39,489 nt of DNA from a virus: positions 1 to 39,489 of the IMG/VR virus record IMGVR_UViG_3300031976_001312. One strand, written 5' to 3'. The notes below the pieces were generated by a model. It was given only the letters and a program-made list of their open reading frames with translations, was not told the origin of the DNA and did no database searches. Below are positions 8,201-15,371 of this stretch, in pieces. Made by a program: the position numbers and the translations under genes. Positions within the stretch are counted from its first letter, which is position 1. The number at the start of each line of letters is the position of its first letter.

Positions 8201-9369
8201 TGCACCACACGGCCAGGGCGGCAAGCGTAGCCACGGAAGTTCAGGGGTAGTTCCAGTGTTCCGCCTGCCCGCTTGCGGCGTAGCGCGATATTGGCAAGGC
8301 GCTGCGCTTGGTAGGGGCTGCTGACAAAGCGCAGGTCGAGGGTGTCCTCTATCTCTTCGCCGTCTTCGGTGATCCACTCGGCAACGCTGACCGCGGGGTA
8401 GTCGGTTTCGGTCCAGCGCTGCTCGGGGTCGATGAACTTGCCGCGCATGGTGTTCACGGCATCGGCGCGGGAAACTTCCGTTTGCCCGGTGACGGTGCCA
8501 ATCACCATGTCTTCATCGATCGTTAATTCATAGGGGCCATAGTAGGCGCCTACTTGCAGGCCGAACTTGCCTCCAATGCGAATTAACGTGCCGGCACAAG
8601 CTGCCTCCAAATCAGCCAGTACACGATCTTTGCGCTCGTCGGCTTTGAAACCTCCGGACACGGTGTAGCGTGGCTCGGTGCTTCCGTCCGGATTGGTGAT
8701 GATCTCCGCGCACACGTTGGCGGCATCAATGAAGGTATCCCACAGGATCTCATCATCGGGCACGTTCAAGCGGTGGCGGATATACCACAGGATCACCAGC
8801 GCGGCATTGTTGCTGTAACCGCTACCCAGTGTGCGCGGGTCGTAAATATCATTACGGGCGCGGTATTCAAACAGTAGGTCTGGAATGCCGCTGGCGAAGT
8901 AGTCCGGGTCGTACTTGAGCGTAACGCGCACCCACGTCAGGTTGCGGCCTATCTGGGAATTCTGCCAATCTGGCGAGTTTTCCAGCATGTAGGCGTCCGG
9001 TGCCGTGGCGCCGCTGATCAACTGGTACTGGATGCGATCGCCCGCGTTCGCTACCGGCTCTTGATCGACATAGATCTGATCCAGGCCTTGAATCGTGCCT
9101 TCCGTCAGCACATACACCAGGTGCAGGCGCTCGCCTTCGTCCTGATCGCCGGTTTGCTCTTGCGCCCACGCGAGCAACGCGCCGGTACCGGCACGGCCAA
9201 ACACGTAGCGGGCGGGCTCTTTCGAGCTACGAATGATCTGCTTTAATTCATTGCCGGATGACGTAGCGCCCGGGTTGGGCGGCTTCGGCATGAGCGCACC
9301 GAATAGCTTCTGTAGCGGCTTGGCGACAATGTTGAATACTTTGGTAACCGCTTTAACTGCGCTACTCAT
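5218..9369 (-). CDS. J-like tail tip (host specificity) protein
   Basis: This protein of about 1383 residues matches the lambda gpJ-type central tip protein in size, position and layout. The N-terminal ~450 residues are the conserved tip core (RADAVNTMRGKFIDP is characteristic). A fibronectin-III-like segment follows at about 535-640, then a charged coiled coil (640-735), eight 32-34-residue repeats (about 770-1030), and a DUF1983-like block (LRIDNGGRVSGFGL...FRADRIYF). The C-terminal receptor region is variable in type. The tip contacts the outer membrane receptor and starts DNA release. ATG 9369 is preferred over GTG 9378 because GGAG lies eight bases before it. The gene overlaps the DUF6950 gene by eight bases. 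Confidence 0.9.
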   Translation of the reverse strand: MSSAVKAVTKVFNIVAKPLQKLFGALMPKPPNPGATSSGNELKQIIRSSKEPARYVFGRAGTGALLAWAQEQTGDQDEGERLHLVYVLTEGTIQGLDQIYVDQEPVANAGDRIQYQLISGATAPDAYMLENSPDWQNSQIGRNLTWVRVTLKYDPDYFASGIPDLLFEYRARNDIYDPRTLGSGYSNNAALVILWYIRHRLNVPDDEILWDTFIDAANVCAEIITNPDGSTEPRYTVSGGFKADERKDRVLADLEAACAGTLIRIGGKFGLQVGAYYGPYELTIDEDMVIGTVTGQTEVSRADAVNTMRGKFIDPEQRWTETDYPAVSVAEWITEDGEEIEDTLDLRFVSSPYQAQRLANIALRRKRAGGTLELPLNFRGYACRPGRVVQVSLPTLNISGEFRVVDWDFSGDNGCKVSLEQEDAAIYDDAVGQPYNPFGFIQLPAGGIGSPTGLQYVLQSIGEVIQGRLVWNPVDAAMHYNVVIKRDGVAVQSAQVPSGVERCDVGGLEAASYTAEVRARGRLGQSAPAVISFNINVPPMPESVGVSAANDSITLTPRLSGDHGRVEFEFRWHPTPLPLNQVAASAEYLSVGASYTHTGLTWGTDYHYYVRSINAYGASPWLYVSAATTEDVEQILQGLTGQIRETELDQALQERIDKIDGPETLDGSVAQRLSEESQARAEGLAEEAAARAQALAEEAQARIDGLEGAGAALEEERLIRESEDDYLAALNRILVAAKGVNAASYQYTVETRTTEWEAQTVVNESLVAQINDNVAAIESESFVRSTETEALATQIDSVVATSNGNTAAIESESTARATEDAALATRIDTVVATASDNTAAIQSEATARATEDEALATRIDSLVVEAGQANTAAIEAEATVRATEDEALATRIDSVVATSNDNTAAIQSEATARATEDEALATRIDSVVATSNDNTAAIQSEATARANADTALATLIESIVVEAGDTNSAAINYEAYVRASEDEALATRIDSVVATSNGNTAAIQSEATTRASEDEALASLISTVQAEFDDELASVQQSTQVQYNQTTQRLEAMWTLRIDNGGRVSGFGLSDDGVESLLGFRADRIYFAHPNSTDEVFPMVLDGGRVIMNDALINKLLFTKLRSSDGSLVFANGKLQASYIAVDDLVVRQGQSSNYQPGAAGWRLTTTGGEINFPISFSSVQGGPPADADKTGSNVAYDTARVAGNDASELANAALYARDQADAWTRPSSTLIDGNKIFTGDAYVDTLQIKGQAVTIPASAFAGGKVALGQYSEGTWAEAASIGFNAEGAPVQVIFSAQSSFITAVNGSARGWIRLLRGGVVLETRMIFSQAASQANNGPATVVFLAGAHNGYATYSVQFRYTDETAIELSFSDRYLGLIAVKR
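6290..7060 (-). repeat. 32-34-codon tandem repeats in the tip protein gene
   Basis: Eight consecutive units encode variants of NTAAIQSEATARATEDEAL followed by ATRIDSVVATSND. Some neighbouring units are nearly identical, for example around 6540-6720. The heptad-like pattern suggests a trimeric coiled-coil stalk between the tip core and the receptor-binding end. Confidence 0.85.
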
Positions 9370-9769
9370 TCCCGACACTCCAGCAGATTAGCGGCTCTGC
9401 GCGCACGCGGTGCACGCCTTCATCGGTAACGGCCCAAATGGCGTTCGCCCACACCACGCCCACGCAGCGACCGTTCTCTGATTCAAACAGCACCACGTCA
9501 CCGCGCTGCCGCATGTTGATGGGCACGCGCTTAAAGTGGGCATCCCACGCGCCTTCTAGGCTGCCGTGGGTATTGCTCAGCACGCGCTTGGCTCCAAGCT
9601 CTGTGGTGTAGCGGCCCCGGTAATCGGCGGCAGGGTCTACGCCACAAATAGCGATGCAGCAGTCAGCGGCGAACAGGCAGCAGTCAAACTCACCCCATGA
9701 AAAAGGCCGCTCATTGGCGGCCTTGATCTGGGTATGTAGCTGGGTAGTCCAGTCTCTATAACGTGGCAT
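9362..9769 (-). CDS. DUF6950 / NlpC-P60-like tail protein
   Basis: This 135-residue protein has the family signature WGEFDCCLFAADCC at residues 25-36, followed by GVDPAADYRGRY and a RQRGDVVLF segment. DUF6950 proteins sit just before the tip gene in many siphophages, in the slot that lambda fills with gpK (NlpC/P60). Cys30 is the candidate catalytic residue; activity is not demonstrated by sequence alone. The likely role is local peptidoglycan opening or tail-tip assembly. A terminator-like hairpin is embedded in its early codons. Confidence 0.85.
   Translation of the reverse strand: MPRYRDWTTQLHTQIKAANERPFSWGEFDCCLFAADCCIAICGVDPAADYRGRYTTELGAKRVLSNTHGSLEGAWDAHFKRVPINMRQRGDVVLFESENGRCVGVVWANAIWAVTDEGVHRVRAEPLICWSVGNE
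9700..9724 (-). terminator. intragenic terminator-like hairpin
   Basis: AAGGCCGC and GCGGCCTT form a perfect 8-bp stem around a 6-base loop. Five T residues follow on the minus strand. It lies about 16 codons into the DUF6950 gene and encodes part of IKAANERPF. It could act only when translation is not following polymerase closely. Confidence 0.5.
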
Positions 9770-9772
9770 GGG

Positions 9773-10366
9773 TTACCTGTACGTGAAGTTGGGTGCGTCG
9801 CGTTTAGCCCCCCAGTAAATAGGCCAGTCGGAAAGCTGGGCCACCGCAAAAAAGAAGCGGTCATCTTGATGGCGAGAGCGGTGGTTCTCGTCTGTCCAGC
9901 GCTCGGTACCGCCGCGCTGCCAGTCCACCATGCGGTCGGTAATCGTCACGCTAATGGCGTTCTCGTCATCGGCACCGCCATAGCTCATGGTGGCCGCGTC
10001 CATCTTGCCGCTGAAAAGAATGTCTGCCGCGTAGGTGCCGTCTTCGTTATAGGCCACCACCATCAATTTACCGAAGCGCCCCCGGCAACGATCCTGCAGG
10101 GTGGAGGCGACAATGGTGGGATCTAACCCGGATAAAGTGAGCGTGACCGCTGCCGGAGAGCCGCTGTCTAGCTGCTCACGCGCGGGCGAAACATTGCCGA
10201 AATCACCCACGCCATCGTAGGTAAAGCCTTCAATCACTAAAGGGCCAATACCGGTATGCGCGCGGGCAATGCCGTTTTTGAAATGCAGCTCTGTGGCGTA
10301 GACCATGCGCACGGTTGGGCGTGCTAGTAGATCGACCACCGATTCACTAAAGGGGAACACTTGCAT
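9773..10366 (-). CDS. minor tail protein
   Basis: This 197-residue protein lies in the region between tape measure and tip. It is typical of the distal tail proteins found just before DUF6950 in siphophages. Recognisable blocks are TVRMVYATELHF near the start, IEGFTYDGVGDF, and TVTITDRMVDWQR followed by HRSRHQDDRFF. It probably belongs to the distal tail hub or tail-tip complex. ATG 10366 is chosen because GGGAGG precedes it and it overlaps the upstream stop as TAATG. A longer frame to 10384 lacks such a signal. Confidence 0.7.
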   Translation of the reverse strand: MQVFPFSESVVDLLARPTVRMVYATELHFKNGIARAHTGIGPLVIEGFTYDGVGDFGNVSPAREQLDSGSPAAVTLTLSGLDPTIVASTLQDRCRGRFGKLMVVAYNEDGTYAADILFSGKMDAATMSYGGADDENAISVTITDRMVDWQRGGTERWTDENHRSRHQDDRFFFAVAQLSDWPIYWGAKRDAPNFTYR

Positions 10367-10947
10367 TAAAAGGCCTCCCGGCACTCAAGGGTGCCGCTGG
10401 CGATAACGGCTTGCACGTCGAGCATTTGCTCATCTTGCATTAGGCGCATCACGGCATAGGGTTGTTGATAGTTAACGGTCGCACCGTTCGCGGGCGGGGA
10501 ACGTAGCCAGGGCGAGATCGGCAATATAGCGATGCCCTGGGCGTTGCTTGTCACGTCCTCGAGGACTTCCAAAAGCTGGTCGTTGACGGTGGCGTAATCG
10601 CCCATTCGTAAAACGATGGTGTTGGGTGTCCAGTTGCGGGTAACCAGCTGGCCGCCTGCTTGTCCACCACCATCCACCACAGCACTGCCCACCGCTGGCC
10701 CTGGTGGACGTGTCCATGGTCGTAGCTGAAACGTACCCGCCATGCCTTGTAGGCTGCCGATGAACGTAGAGAGCCTGCGTTCCTTCTCGCGGTTGAGCGT
10801 GGGGAAATTCAACGTGCATTTCCAGTAAGCGCCAGGTGCACCGACGATCTGTTGAGACTGGGAAAACGGCGACGTAAATGCCCGCGTGTTATAAACGCGC
10901 CCCCAGGACATGTTTCGAGGCTTTATTTCTGCTGGCCAGTTGATCAT
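10366..10947 (-). CDS. distal/minor tail protein
   Basis: This protein of about 193 residues is beta-rich, with WPAEIKPRNMSWG near the N-terminus and a middle of short Gly/Pro-rich strands. It is the first gene after the tape measure on this strand and probably acts as a distal tail or tail-tip adaptor. The start at 10947 follows GGAG with a 10-base gap. The longer in-frame start at 10983 has no better signal. Between it and the tape measure lies an opposite-strand gene, so it must be reached by read-through or from its own promoter, which I cannot identify. Confidence 0.7.
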   Translation of the reverse strand: MINWPAEIKPRNMSWGRVYNTRAFTSPFSQSQQIVGAPGAYWKCTLNFPTLNREKERRLSTFIGSLQGMAGTFQLRPWTRPPGPAVGSAVVDGGGQAGGQLVTRNWTPNTIVLRMGDYATVNDQLLEVLEDVTSNAQGIAILPISPWLRSPPANGATVNYQQPYAVMRLMQDEQMLDVQAVIASGTLECREAF

Positions 10948-11041
10948 GCCATTAAGACTCCAGATTAAGGTGGCTTTGCACAAGCACCCTTTGCTTAAAT
11001 GAGGGCTTCACCACCCACCCACGTGAAAAAGGAACAGCACC

Positions 11042-11266
11042 ATGGTAGAAATCGGCCAGATTTTCGGAGACGAAGTTCGTGTAAAGGTCAGCTTTGGCGA
11101 GCGTGGCGCTTATGAGATTAACTTCACCACAATGCTGCCTGCGCATCTCGACTCCCGTCAGGAAATTCGAGAGCTCGCTATTGCCGAAGCAAAAAAAGAA
11201 ATGCAGCGCGTAATCAATGGCGAATGCCTGCCGCTTGATGAAGCTATTAAGGGCAGTGGTTATTAA
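11042..11266 (+). CDS. orphan plus-strand small protein
   Basis: This 74-residue acidic protein is on the strand opposite to the surrounding tail genes. It has a clear ribosome site (AAGGAA about eight bases before ATG) and ordinary amino-acid composition: a beta-like N-terminus (VRVKVSFGERGAYEINF) and a helical C-terminus. Its stop shares the bases TTAA at 11263-11266 with the convergent tape-measure stop. I do not recognise it. A separately expressed moron, an anti-defence protein or a late-gene regulator are all possible. No convincing promoter is visible at 10948-11041. Confidence 0.6.
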   Translation: MVEIGQIFGDEVRVKVSFGERGAYEINFTTMLPAHLDSRQEIRELAIAEAKKEMQRVINGECLPLDEAIKGSGY

Positions 11267-13560
11267 CGCTGTTTAGTCACAAACCGATTAAGCGGGCCAT
11301 TAGTGTAAAATTCTTCCCTTACTAGCTGATGACCCCGCTTACCTCCCTCCTGAATAGCCTCTATCGCCATAGCGCGCATTCTATCCAGCATGTCTTGATC
11401 GGGCTTGCCTGAAATGTGGAAATGCACTTCGGCACTCCCACCACCACCGCCAGCCCCTGGTCGATTCATCTGGCTTTCAACTCGCGCCAGCGTGGCATCA
11501 AGCTTAGCGCTGGTTTCGGACGTGGTAACCCGCTCGCCTTTTTCTAGGAACCAGCTACCCGTTTCTGGAATTGAATCGATACCATCGTGGGCCATGCCGA
11601 TATTTCCGATCGCGCTGGCTTGCGCCACCTGGGCGGCGGCAGCCGTAGCGCCAGCCACAGGCGCCAGCGCTGGGCCAACGATGGGTATACCCACCACGGC
11701 CGCGTAGGCATCGGAGTAGGATTTCGGGGCATTGATCAGCGCCTTACCGATGGCAAAGGCTTTTTCAACGGCGAACAGGCTGCGGTAGATCCCGCTTTGC
11801 TCACCTGCGAAGGCAGACGCTAGGCCCGCTAAATCACCGAAAGTGCTTTCCGCTGCAGCCAGCTGAGCAACGTGGCGCGCCTGCTCGATGCGCATTAGTT
11901 CGTTTTGGTGCTCTTCATTGATGGCCCGTTCTTTTTCGTTCCAGGTTTCCATCATGTCCGCTTTGTCTTGGCGGTTTTGCTCTAGCTGCTCTAGTTGGCG
12001 GTCATACCACTGCTGCAGCTCCTGCTCAGCCTCTTCGATTTTGTTAAGCTCACCGAAAGCCCCGCCTATCAGGGCATCCAATCCGCTGTACTCGGGAGCA
12101 TCTTCAAATGATAGGCCGGCAATTTTGCCAGCAATCTCGGCGTATTCATCTGCCGAGACATTCGCAGCATCAAGCACCGCGAGCCGCTCATACATTTGGG
12201 CGGTGAGCTCTTCCTCAGTAGTGCGCAAGTCGGCAAGTAGCTGCTGGTAATCTTCAGCTGACTTTTCGCTGGCCTCGTAAGCTGAAATTGTTTCTAGAGC
12301 GGCGCTAGCCGCTGCCAGTTGAGAATCGGTAGCACCATCTTGAGCTAGCCCATAAAGCCGTATTTCGTCAGCGGTAAGCCCCAACGTGCTGGCTTGCTGC
12401 TCTAAGGCCAATATCTGGCCTGTTATCGCTTGAGCGGCCTTCTCTGCAGCACGTTGAGTTTCATCATTATCGTCATCGTCATCTTTCAGACGAGGAAGAT
12501 TTAATATCTCGGGCACCCCAAGCGAATCGCCAGAACTGCGCTCCAGCTCAATTCGCCGGGTTATCAACGCGTCATACTGGTCTTTCACTTCCTCAAGGGC
12601 GGCAATGCTGTCTTGAGCCTGGGCTGAGTCAGCACCAAACATATCGATACGCTGCTCAAGCCTTGCCTTGTTATCAAACACCCTGCCCAGTTCGGCGTTA
12701 ATGCCCTCTAAGCTTCGCTTGTTTTCATCGGCACGCAGATCATCCATGAACAAATTGAAACCGCGAGCAAGACGGTTTACTCCATCACTAATACCTTCCA
12801 GCGATGTTTTCATCAAATCATCAAACTGAGAAACCGCTCGTGCCGTTTCGGTTGTCAGTTGTTGCTCTAATTGCTGAAACTTTTGTCCCACTTCTTCTAA
12901 GCGCTCAACTTCCAATGTTGAAAGCACCGCATTAGCACGATTAGCCTCATTGGCCATTTGAGTAAAACCGGCACCTCCATTTCTAAGCAATGGAACAAGC
13001 GCCGTCACATCAGAGGCCATAGCCTCTAGATAAAAGGTCATATCTTTTTGTGACAGATTAGCCTTTTCTAAACTGTCATAAAAAAGCTGCAAGGCTTCTG
13101 GCCCAGATAGCCGCTGGAACTCGTCAGCAGTAACGCCCACCTTCGGAGCTATGTTTTCAAAGAAGTCGGCCATGGGGCCGCCGCCGGTTTGGACAAAATC
13201 ACCGATACGGTCATTTACATCTTTGTAAATATCGGCGAGTTTCTCGCCTTCAATTCCTACTGACTTCGACCCGTAAGATAGCCGCTGAAATTGCTCAATC
13301 GTGGTATTTGAAACATCCGCCATGTTTCTAATTTGACGAGCATTTTCAGCCGCAACTTTAGACATTGCCGATAACCCTACAGCGCCAGCAGAGGCAACTG
13401 CAGAGACCGCGGTGACTGCTTTCCCAATAGACAATAAGGAGGTTTTTATTTCTTGAGAGCGGCTTTTCGTATTTCGAGCAGCCTTATCCATTGGGCCCAG
13501 AAAGTTGCCCGTTTTTAGCACCATGTCTAGTGTCAGGCTGCCAAGCGATCTAACGGACAT
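11263..13560 (-). CDS. tail tape measure protein
   Basis: This protein of about 765 residues has the usual tape-measure features: long alpha-helical Ala/Glu/Gln-rich stretches, hydrophobic segments near the N-terminus (TAVSAVASAGAVGLSAMS) and near residues 640-680, and a Gly-rich linker before a folded C-terminal end. Its length sets tail length in siphophages. The start at 13560 (MSVRSLGSLTLD) follows GGAGA. A longer frame to 13590 would run through a terminator hairpin and is unlikely. It lies, as expected, downstream of the G/GT chaperone genes, here separated from them by two moron-like genes. Confidence 0.92.
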   Translation of the reverse strand: MSVRSLGSLTLDMVLKTGNFLGPMDKAARNTKSRSQEIKTSLLSIGKAVTAVSAVASAGAVGLSAMSKVAAENARQIRNMADVSNTTIEQFQRLSYGSKSVGIEGEKLADIYKDVNDRIGDFVQTGGGPMADFFENIAPKVGVTADEFQRLSGPEALQLFYDSLEKANLSQKDMTFYLEAMASDVTALVPLLRNGGAGFTQMANEANRANAVLSTLEVERLEEVGQKFQQLEQQLTTETARAVSQFDDLMKTSLEGISDGVNRLARGFNLFMDDLRADENKRSLEGINAELGRVFDNKARLEQRIDMFGADSAQAQDSIAALEEVKDQYDALITRRIELERSSGDSLGVPEILNLPRLKDDDDDNDETQRAAEKAAQAITGQILALEQQASTLGLTADEIRLYGLAQDGATDSQLAAASAALETISAYEASEKSAEDYQQLLADLRTTEEELTAQMYERLAVLDAANVSADEYAEIAGKIAGLSFEDAPEYSGLDALIGGAFGELNKIEEAEQELQQWYDRQLEQLEQNRQDKADMMETWNEKERAINEEHQNELMRIEQARHVAQLAAAESTFGDLAGLASAFAGEQSGIYRSLFAVEKAFAIGKALINAPKSYSDAYAAVVGIPIVGPALAPVAGATAAAAQVAQASAIGNIGMAHDGIDSIPETGSWFLEKGERVTTSETSAKLDATLARVESQMNRPGAGGGGGSAEVHFHISGKPDQDMLDRMRAMAIEAIQEGGKRGHQLVREEFYTNGPLNRFVTKQR

Positions 13561-13576
13561 ACTTTTCTCCAGGCTT

Positions 13577-13600
13577 AAAAAAACCCGCATTAGCGGGTTT
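13577..13600 (-). terminator. terminator between imm-like gene and tape measure
   Basis: AAACCCGC and GCGGGTTT form a perfect 8-bp stem around ATTA, and seven T residues follow on the minus strand. It lies between the superinfection-immunity gene and the tape-measure start. It would cut late transcription unless antitermination operates, or else it ends a separate transcript of the two genes upstream. Confidence 0.85.
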
Positions 13601-13616
13601 AGGCTTTAAAGGTCTT

Positions 13617-13799
13617 TTACTTTTCTTCTAAACAGGCCCATATGAGCGCAGCTAACCAGCCAAGCAACGTCCATCCTGCAAATAGATTAAGCATACTAAT
13701 GGCCAGCATGTTTCGCTTGTTTCTGACAACAGCAACTATGAGAGGCAAAAAGTACACGCCAATCAAAAGGGTAATTAACAGCGCGCCGCCTAAGTCCAT
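13617..13799 (-). CDS. superinfection immunity (Imm-like) membrane protein
   Basis: This 60-residue protein has two hydrophobic segments joined by a short basic loop (VVRNKRNMLA). The pattern YFLPLIVAV...NLFAGWTLLGWLAALIW matches the superinfection-immunity family named after phage T4 Imm. Such proteins sit in the inner membrane and block DNA entry of later phages; that function is known for T4 Imm and inferred here. ATG 13799 follows AAGG and starts just before the first hydrophobic segment. The terminator at 13577-13600 lies directly after it, and the HIRAN gene directly before it. Confidence 0.8.
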   Translation of the reverse strand: MDLGGALLITLLIGVYFLPLIVAVVRNKRNMLAISMLNLFAGWTLLGWLAALIWACLEEK

Positions 13800-13810
13800 A
13801 ACATTTCGCC

Positions 13811-14143
13811 TTACCAATCTGCCTCTATCACGAGTGAAACACGCGGGTGATTGCGCTCCATGTACATGCTTTCAACATGTGCAGAAAGCACTTTACCACC
13901 AACATCTATTTTTTTGGACATTGATGCCGCGCGTGACTTCTTTATATAGCCTATATGAACGGGCACTTCTTTGAACAGCGTGTACCAACGCCTCACTAGC
14001 ATATCTACCGCGATCGCGTTGGCATCGAACTGATTGTCCGGCTCTCGCCTTAACACCACTGGCATTCCTTTCTTAGCAAAGCGCCTTATGTACTGGTCGC
14101 GCTTCTCAAATCCAGTGCCAGCAACTATGACCCTTATCGTCAT
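13811..14143 (-). CDS. HIRAN domain protein
   Basis: This protein of about 110 residues looks like a stand-alone HIRAN domain. It opens with VIVAGTGFEKRD, then LRREPDNQFDANAIAV and a VHIGYIKKSRAASMS segment, as in that family. HIRAN domains in HLTF/Rad5-type proteins bind DNA ends, especially 3' ends of single strands. Small phage versions have no assigned role to my knowledge. ATG 14143 follows GGGGAT; the frame could extend to 14158 without a better start. It sits between the chaperone GT gene and the imm-like gene, outside the usual tail gene set. Confidence 0.8.
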   Translation of the reverse strand: MTIRVIVAGTGFEKRDQYIRRFAKKGMPVVLRREPDNQFDANAIAVDMLVRRWYTLFKEVPVHIGYIKKSRAASMSKKIDVGGKVLSAHVESMYMERNHPRVSLVIEADW

Positions 14144-14209
14144 TGTTATCCCCTGCATCTATGCAAATCCTAAGACTACTCAGAATGTAGGGATAATTCA
14201 CGCGGCCCA

Positions 14210-14862
14210 TCACCCCCAACGCTCCATCGCTTCTTCCAGCGTTAGCTCGGGCTTATCGGCATGGGGCATGAAGTCAGACAGCTCAAACGCGGGCACACCT
14301 TGCTTGCGGTGCATATTAGCTTGCTGGCAAACGATCATCGCCGCAGCGCGCTCGATGCGCATACCGGTGTGTAGCGTGCCGCGTTTTTGGCGGTACGCTA
14401 GCCAGCCTAGGAACTCTGGGTAGCTGAGGCGGGCTTGCGCTTCCTCGATCGTCCGGCCGCCGATCCCCGCGAGGACGAGCTCGTGCCAGACTTCGTCTTC
14501 TTCGCTGAGCTCGCCGGGCGCTTTCCCAACTTCGTCACCTTCCCGATCACACGCAGCAGCTCATGGGTCAGGCTATTGCTAAGCGGCCCTCGCTCGGGGT
14601 CGGCTTCGCCGGTCACGTCCTCAACGGTGAACACGCGCTGGCCTTCTTCATCCACGATGCAGTGGGCAATACGCGCAGCGAGCGGGTCGCTCTTTAACTG
14701 CGTGGCCACGATGTCGCTTTTTGCTGTCACGTAGGACAGCGGCAGCACATACACCGTGGCGGTAAATTCCTCGCCTTCGTCGTTGGTGATGGTGATCTCT
14801 TCGGGTTCCGGCTTGCGGGATACAAAGCCGCCATTGGCGGCTAGGGTTTCGATTAGGTTCAT
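14210..14862 (-). CDS. tail assembly chaperone GT fusion (-1 frameshift)
   Basis: The zero-frame G product (ATG 14862) reaches codon 114, where the slippery heptamer GGGAAAG (14521-14527) lies. A slip of one base back opens a frame that reads APGELSEEDEVWHEL, continues through SYPEFLGWLAYRQK and ELTLEEAMERWG, and stops at 14210. The fusion would have about 217 residues: 114 from G and 103 from the T part. This is the lambda-type G/GT arrangement, which chaperones the tape measure during tail assembly. The same heptamer is used in lambda. The T part is good protein-like sequence, whereas the zero-frame tail after codon 114 is low-complexity Ser/Lys. Confidence 0.88.
14407..14862 (-). CDS. tail assembly chaperone G (zero-frame product)
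   Basis: This 151-residue product is translated without frameshifting. Its first 114 residues are shared with GT and contain the beta-rich ITITNDEGEEFTATVYV core and a helical stretch ending at the slippery site. The last ~37 residues are Ser/Lys/Arg-rich low complexity, as expected for an out-of-frame extension. Its ATG overlaps the tail tube stop (ATGA). In siphophages G is made in excess over GT, and both bind the tape measure. Confidence 0.85.
   Translation of the reverse strand: MNLIETLAANGGFVSRKPEPEEITITNDEGEEFTATVYVLPLSYVTAKSDIVATQLKSDPLAARIAHCIVDEEGQRVFTVEDVTGEADPERGPLSNSLTHELLRVIGKVTKLGKRPASSAKKTKSGTSSSSRGSAAGRSRKRKPASATQSS
14521..14527 (-). other. -1 slippery heptamer GGGAAAG
   Basis: On the minus strand the heptamer reads G GGA AAG in the zero frame, at codons 113-114 of the G gene. 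It fits the X XXY YYZ rule and equals the lambda G-T slip site. The region just downstream is GC-rich and could form a stimulating structure, but I did not identify a specific one. Confidence 0.88.
14824..14842 (-). other. intragenic stem-loop in chaperone gene
   Basis: AGCCGCC and GGCGGCT form a 7-bp perfect stem around a 3-base loop, about seven codons into the G gene. Only a short T tract follows, so it is a weaker terminator candidate than the other intragenic hairpins described here. Confidence 0.35.
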
Positions 14863-15359
14863 GGTGTCGGAGTAACCTCTTTTGGTTTCCAGGCGCCGCG
14901 ACCGCTGCGCTGCAGCGAACCAGCAACGGTCACATTGGCATTAAGCTGGAAGTCGAACGGGAAGTCTGCGATGTAGGCTTGGAACGTGTACCAGGTGCGA
15001 GTAGTCGGCAACGTTACCTCCTCACCTGAAATGGTGGGTTCGGCTGTCTGCTTCCCTTCGGCATCGACCGGGCCGTCGCTCCAACCGACAAACCATTTGA
15101 GCGTGGGGGTCTGCCCCCCTTCGGCCATCTGCTGTAAAGCAATATGCGAAGGCTCGTTCGGGTCGGTATTAATCGCCAAGCTACCTTGCCCCGGCTGTGC
15201 CAAGCCAGCTTCGTACGTCATTGCCTGCGTCTCTTCCAGATCGGTGGTGTCGATCTGGCTCTTGGGACTCGAACCCGGATTGAACGCGGTCAACCTCTTG
15301 ACCCGGAGGATCTCGCCGGTGGGGGTCTGGAAAAAGACGCTGGTGCCTTTAGTGAGCAT
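14859..15359 (-). CDS. major tail tube protein
   Basis: This 166-residue protein has the tail-tube pattern: an N-terminal region ending in SPKSQIDTTDLEETQAMTY, a middle with GSLAINTDPNEP, and a beta-rich second half with FPFDFQLNANVTVAGSLQRSG. It would form the stacked hexameric rings of the non-contractile tail. Location before the G/GT chaperones and after the DUF3168 tail-completion gene supports this. AGAGGAAA precedes the ATG. Confidence 0.88.
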   Translation of the reverse strand: MLTKGTSVFFQTPTGEILRVKRLTAFNPGSSPKSQIDTTDLEETQAMTYEAGLAQPGQGSLAINTDPNEPSHIALQQMAEGGQTPTLKWFVGWSDGPVDAEGKQTAEPTISGEEVTLPTTRTWYTFQAYIADFPFDFQLNANVTVAGSLQRSGRGAWKPKEVTPTP

Positions 15360-15371
15360 GGTGTGTTTCCT

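Noticed and set aside
10948-11041. Promoter for the lone plus-strand gene
   Set aside because: TTGCAC and TTAAAT are present but at the wrong distance (13 bases); no acceptable -35/-10 pair was found.
14185-14200. GACTACT near the HIRAN gene start, similar to the CI operator half-site
   Set aside because: Only seven bases match, which is expected by chance several times in a window of this size, and no promoter is clear beside it.
14034-14423. Plus-strand 129-codon frame
   Set aside because: It is antisense to the HIRAN gene and to the T part of the frameshifted chaperone, both of which are better supported.
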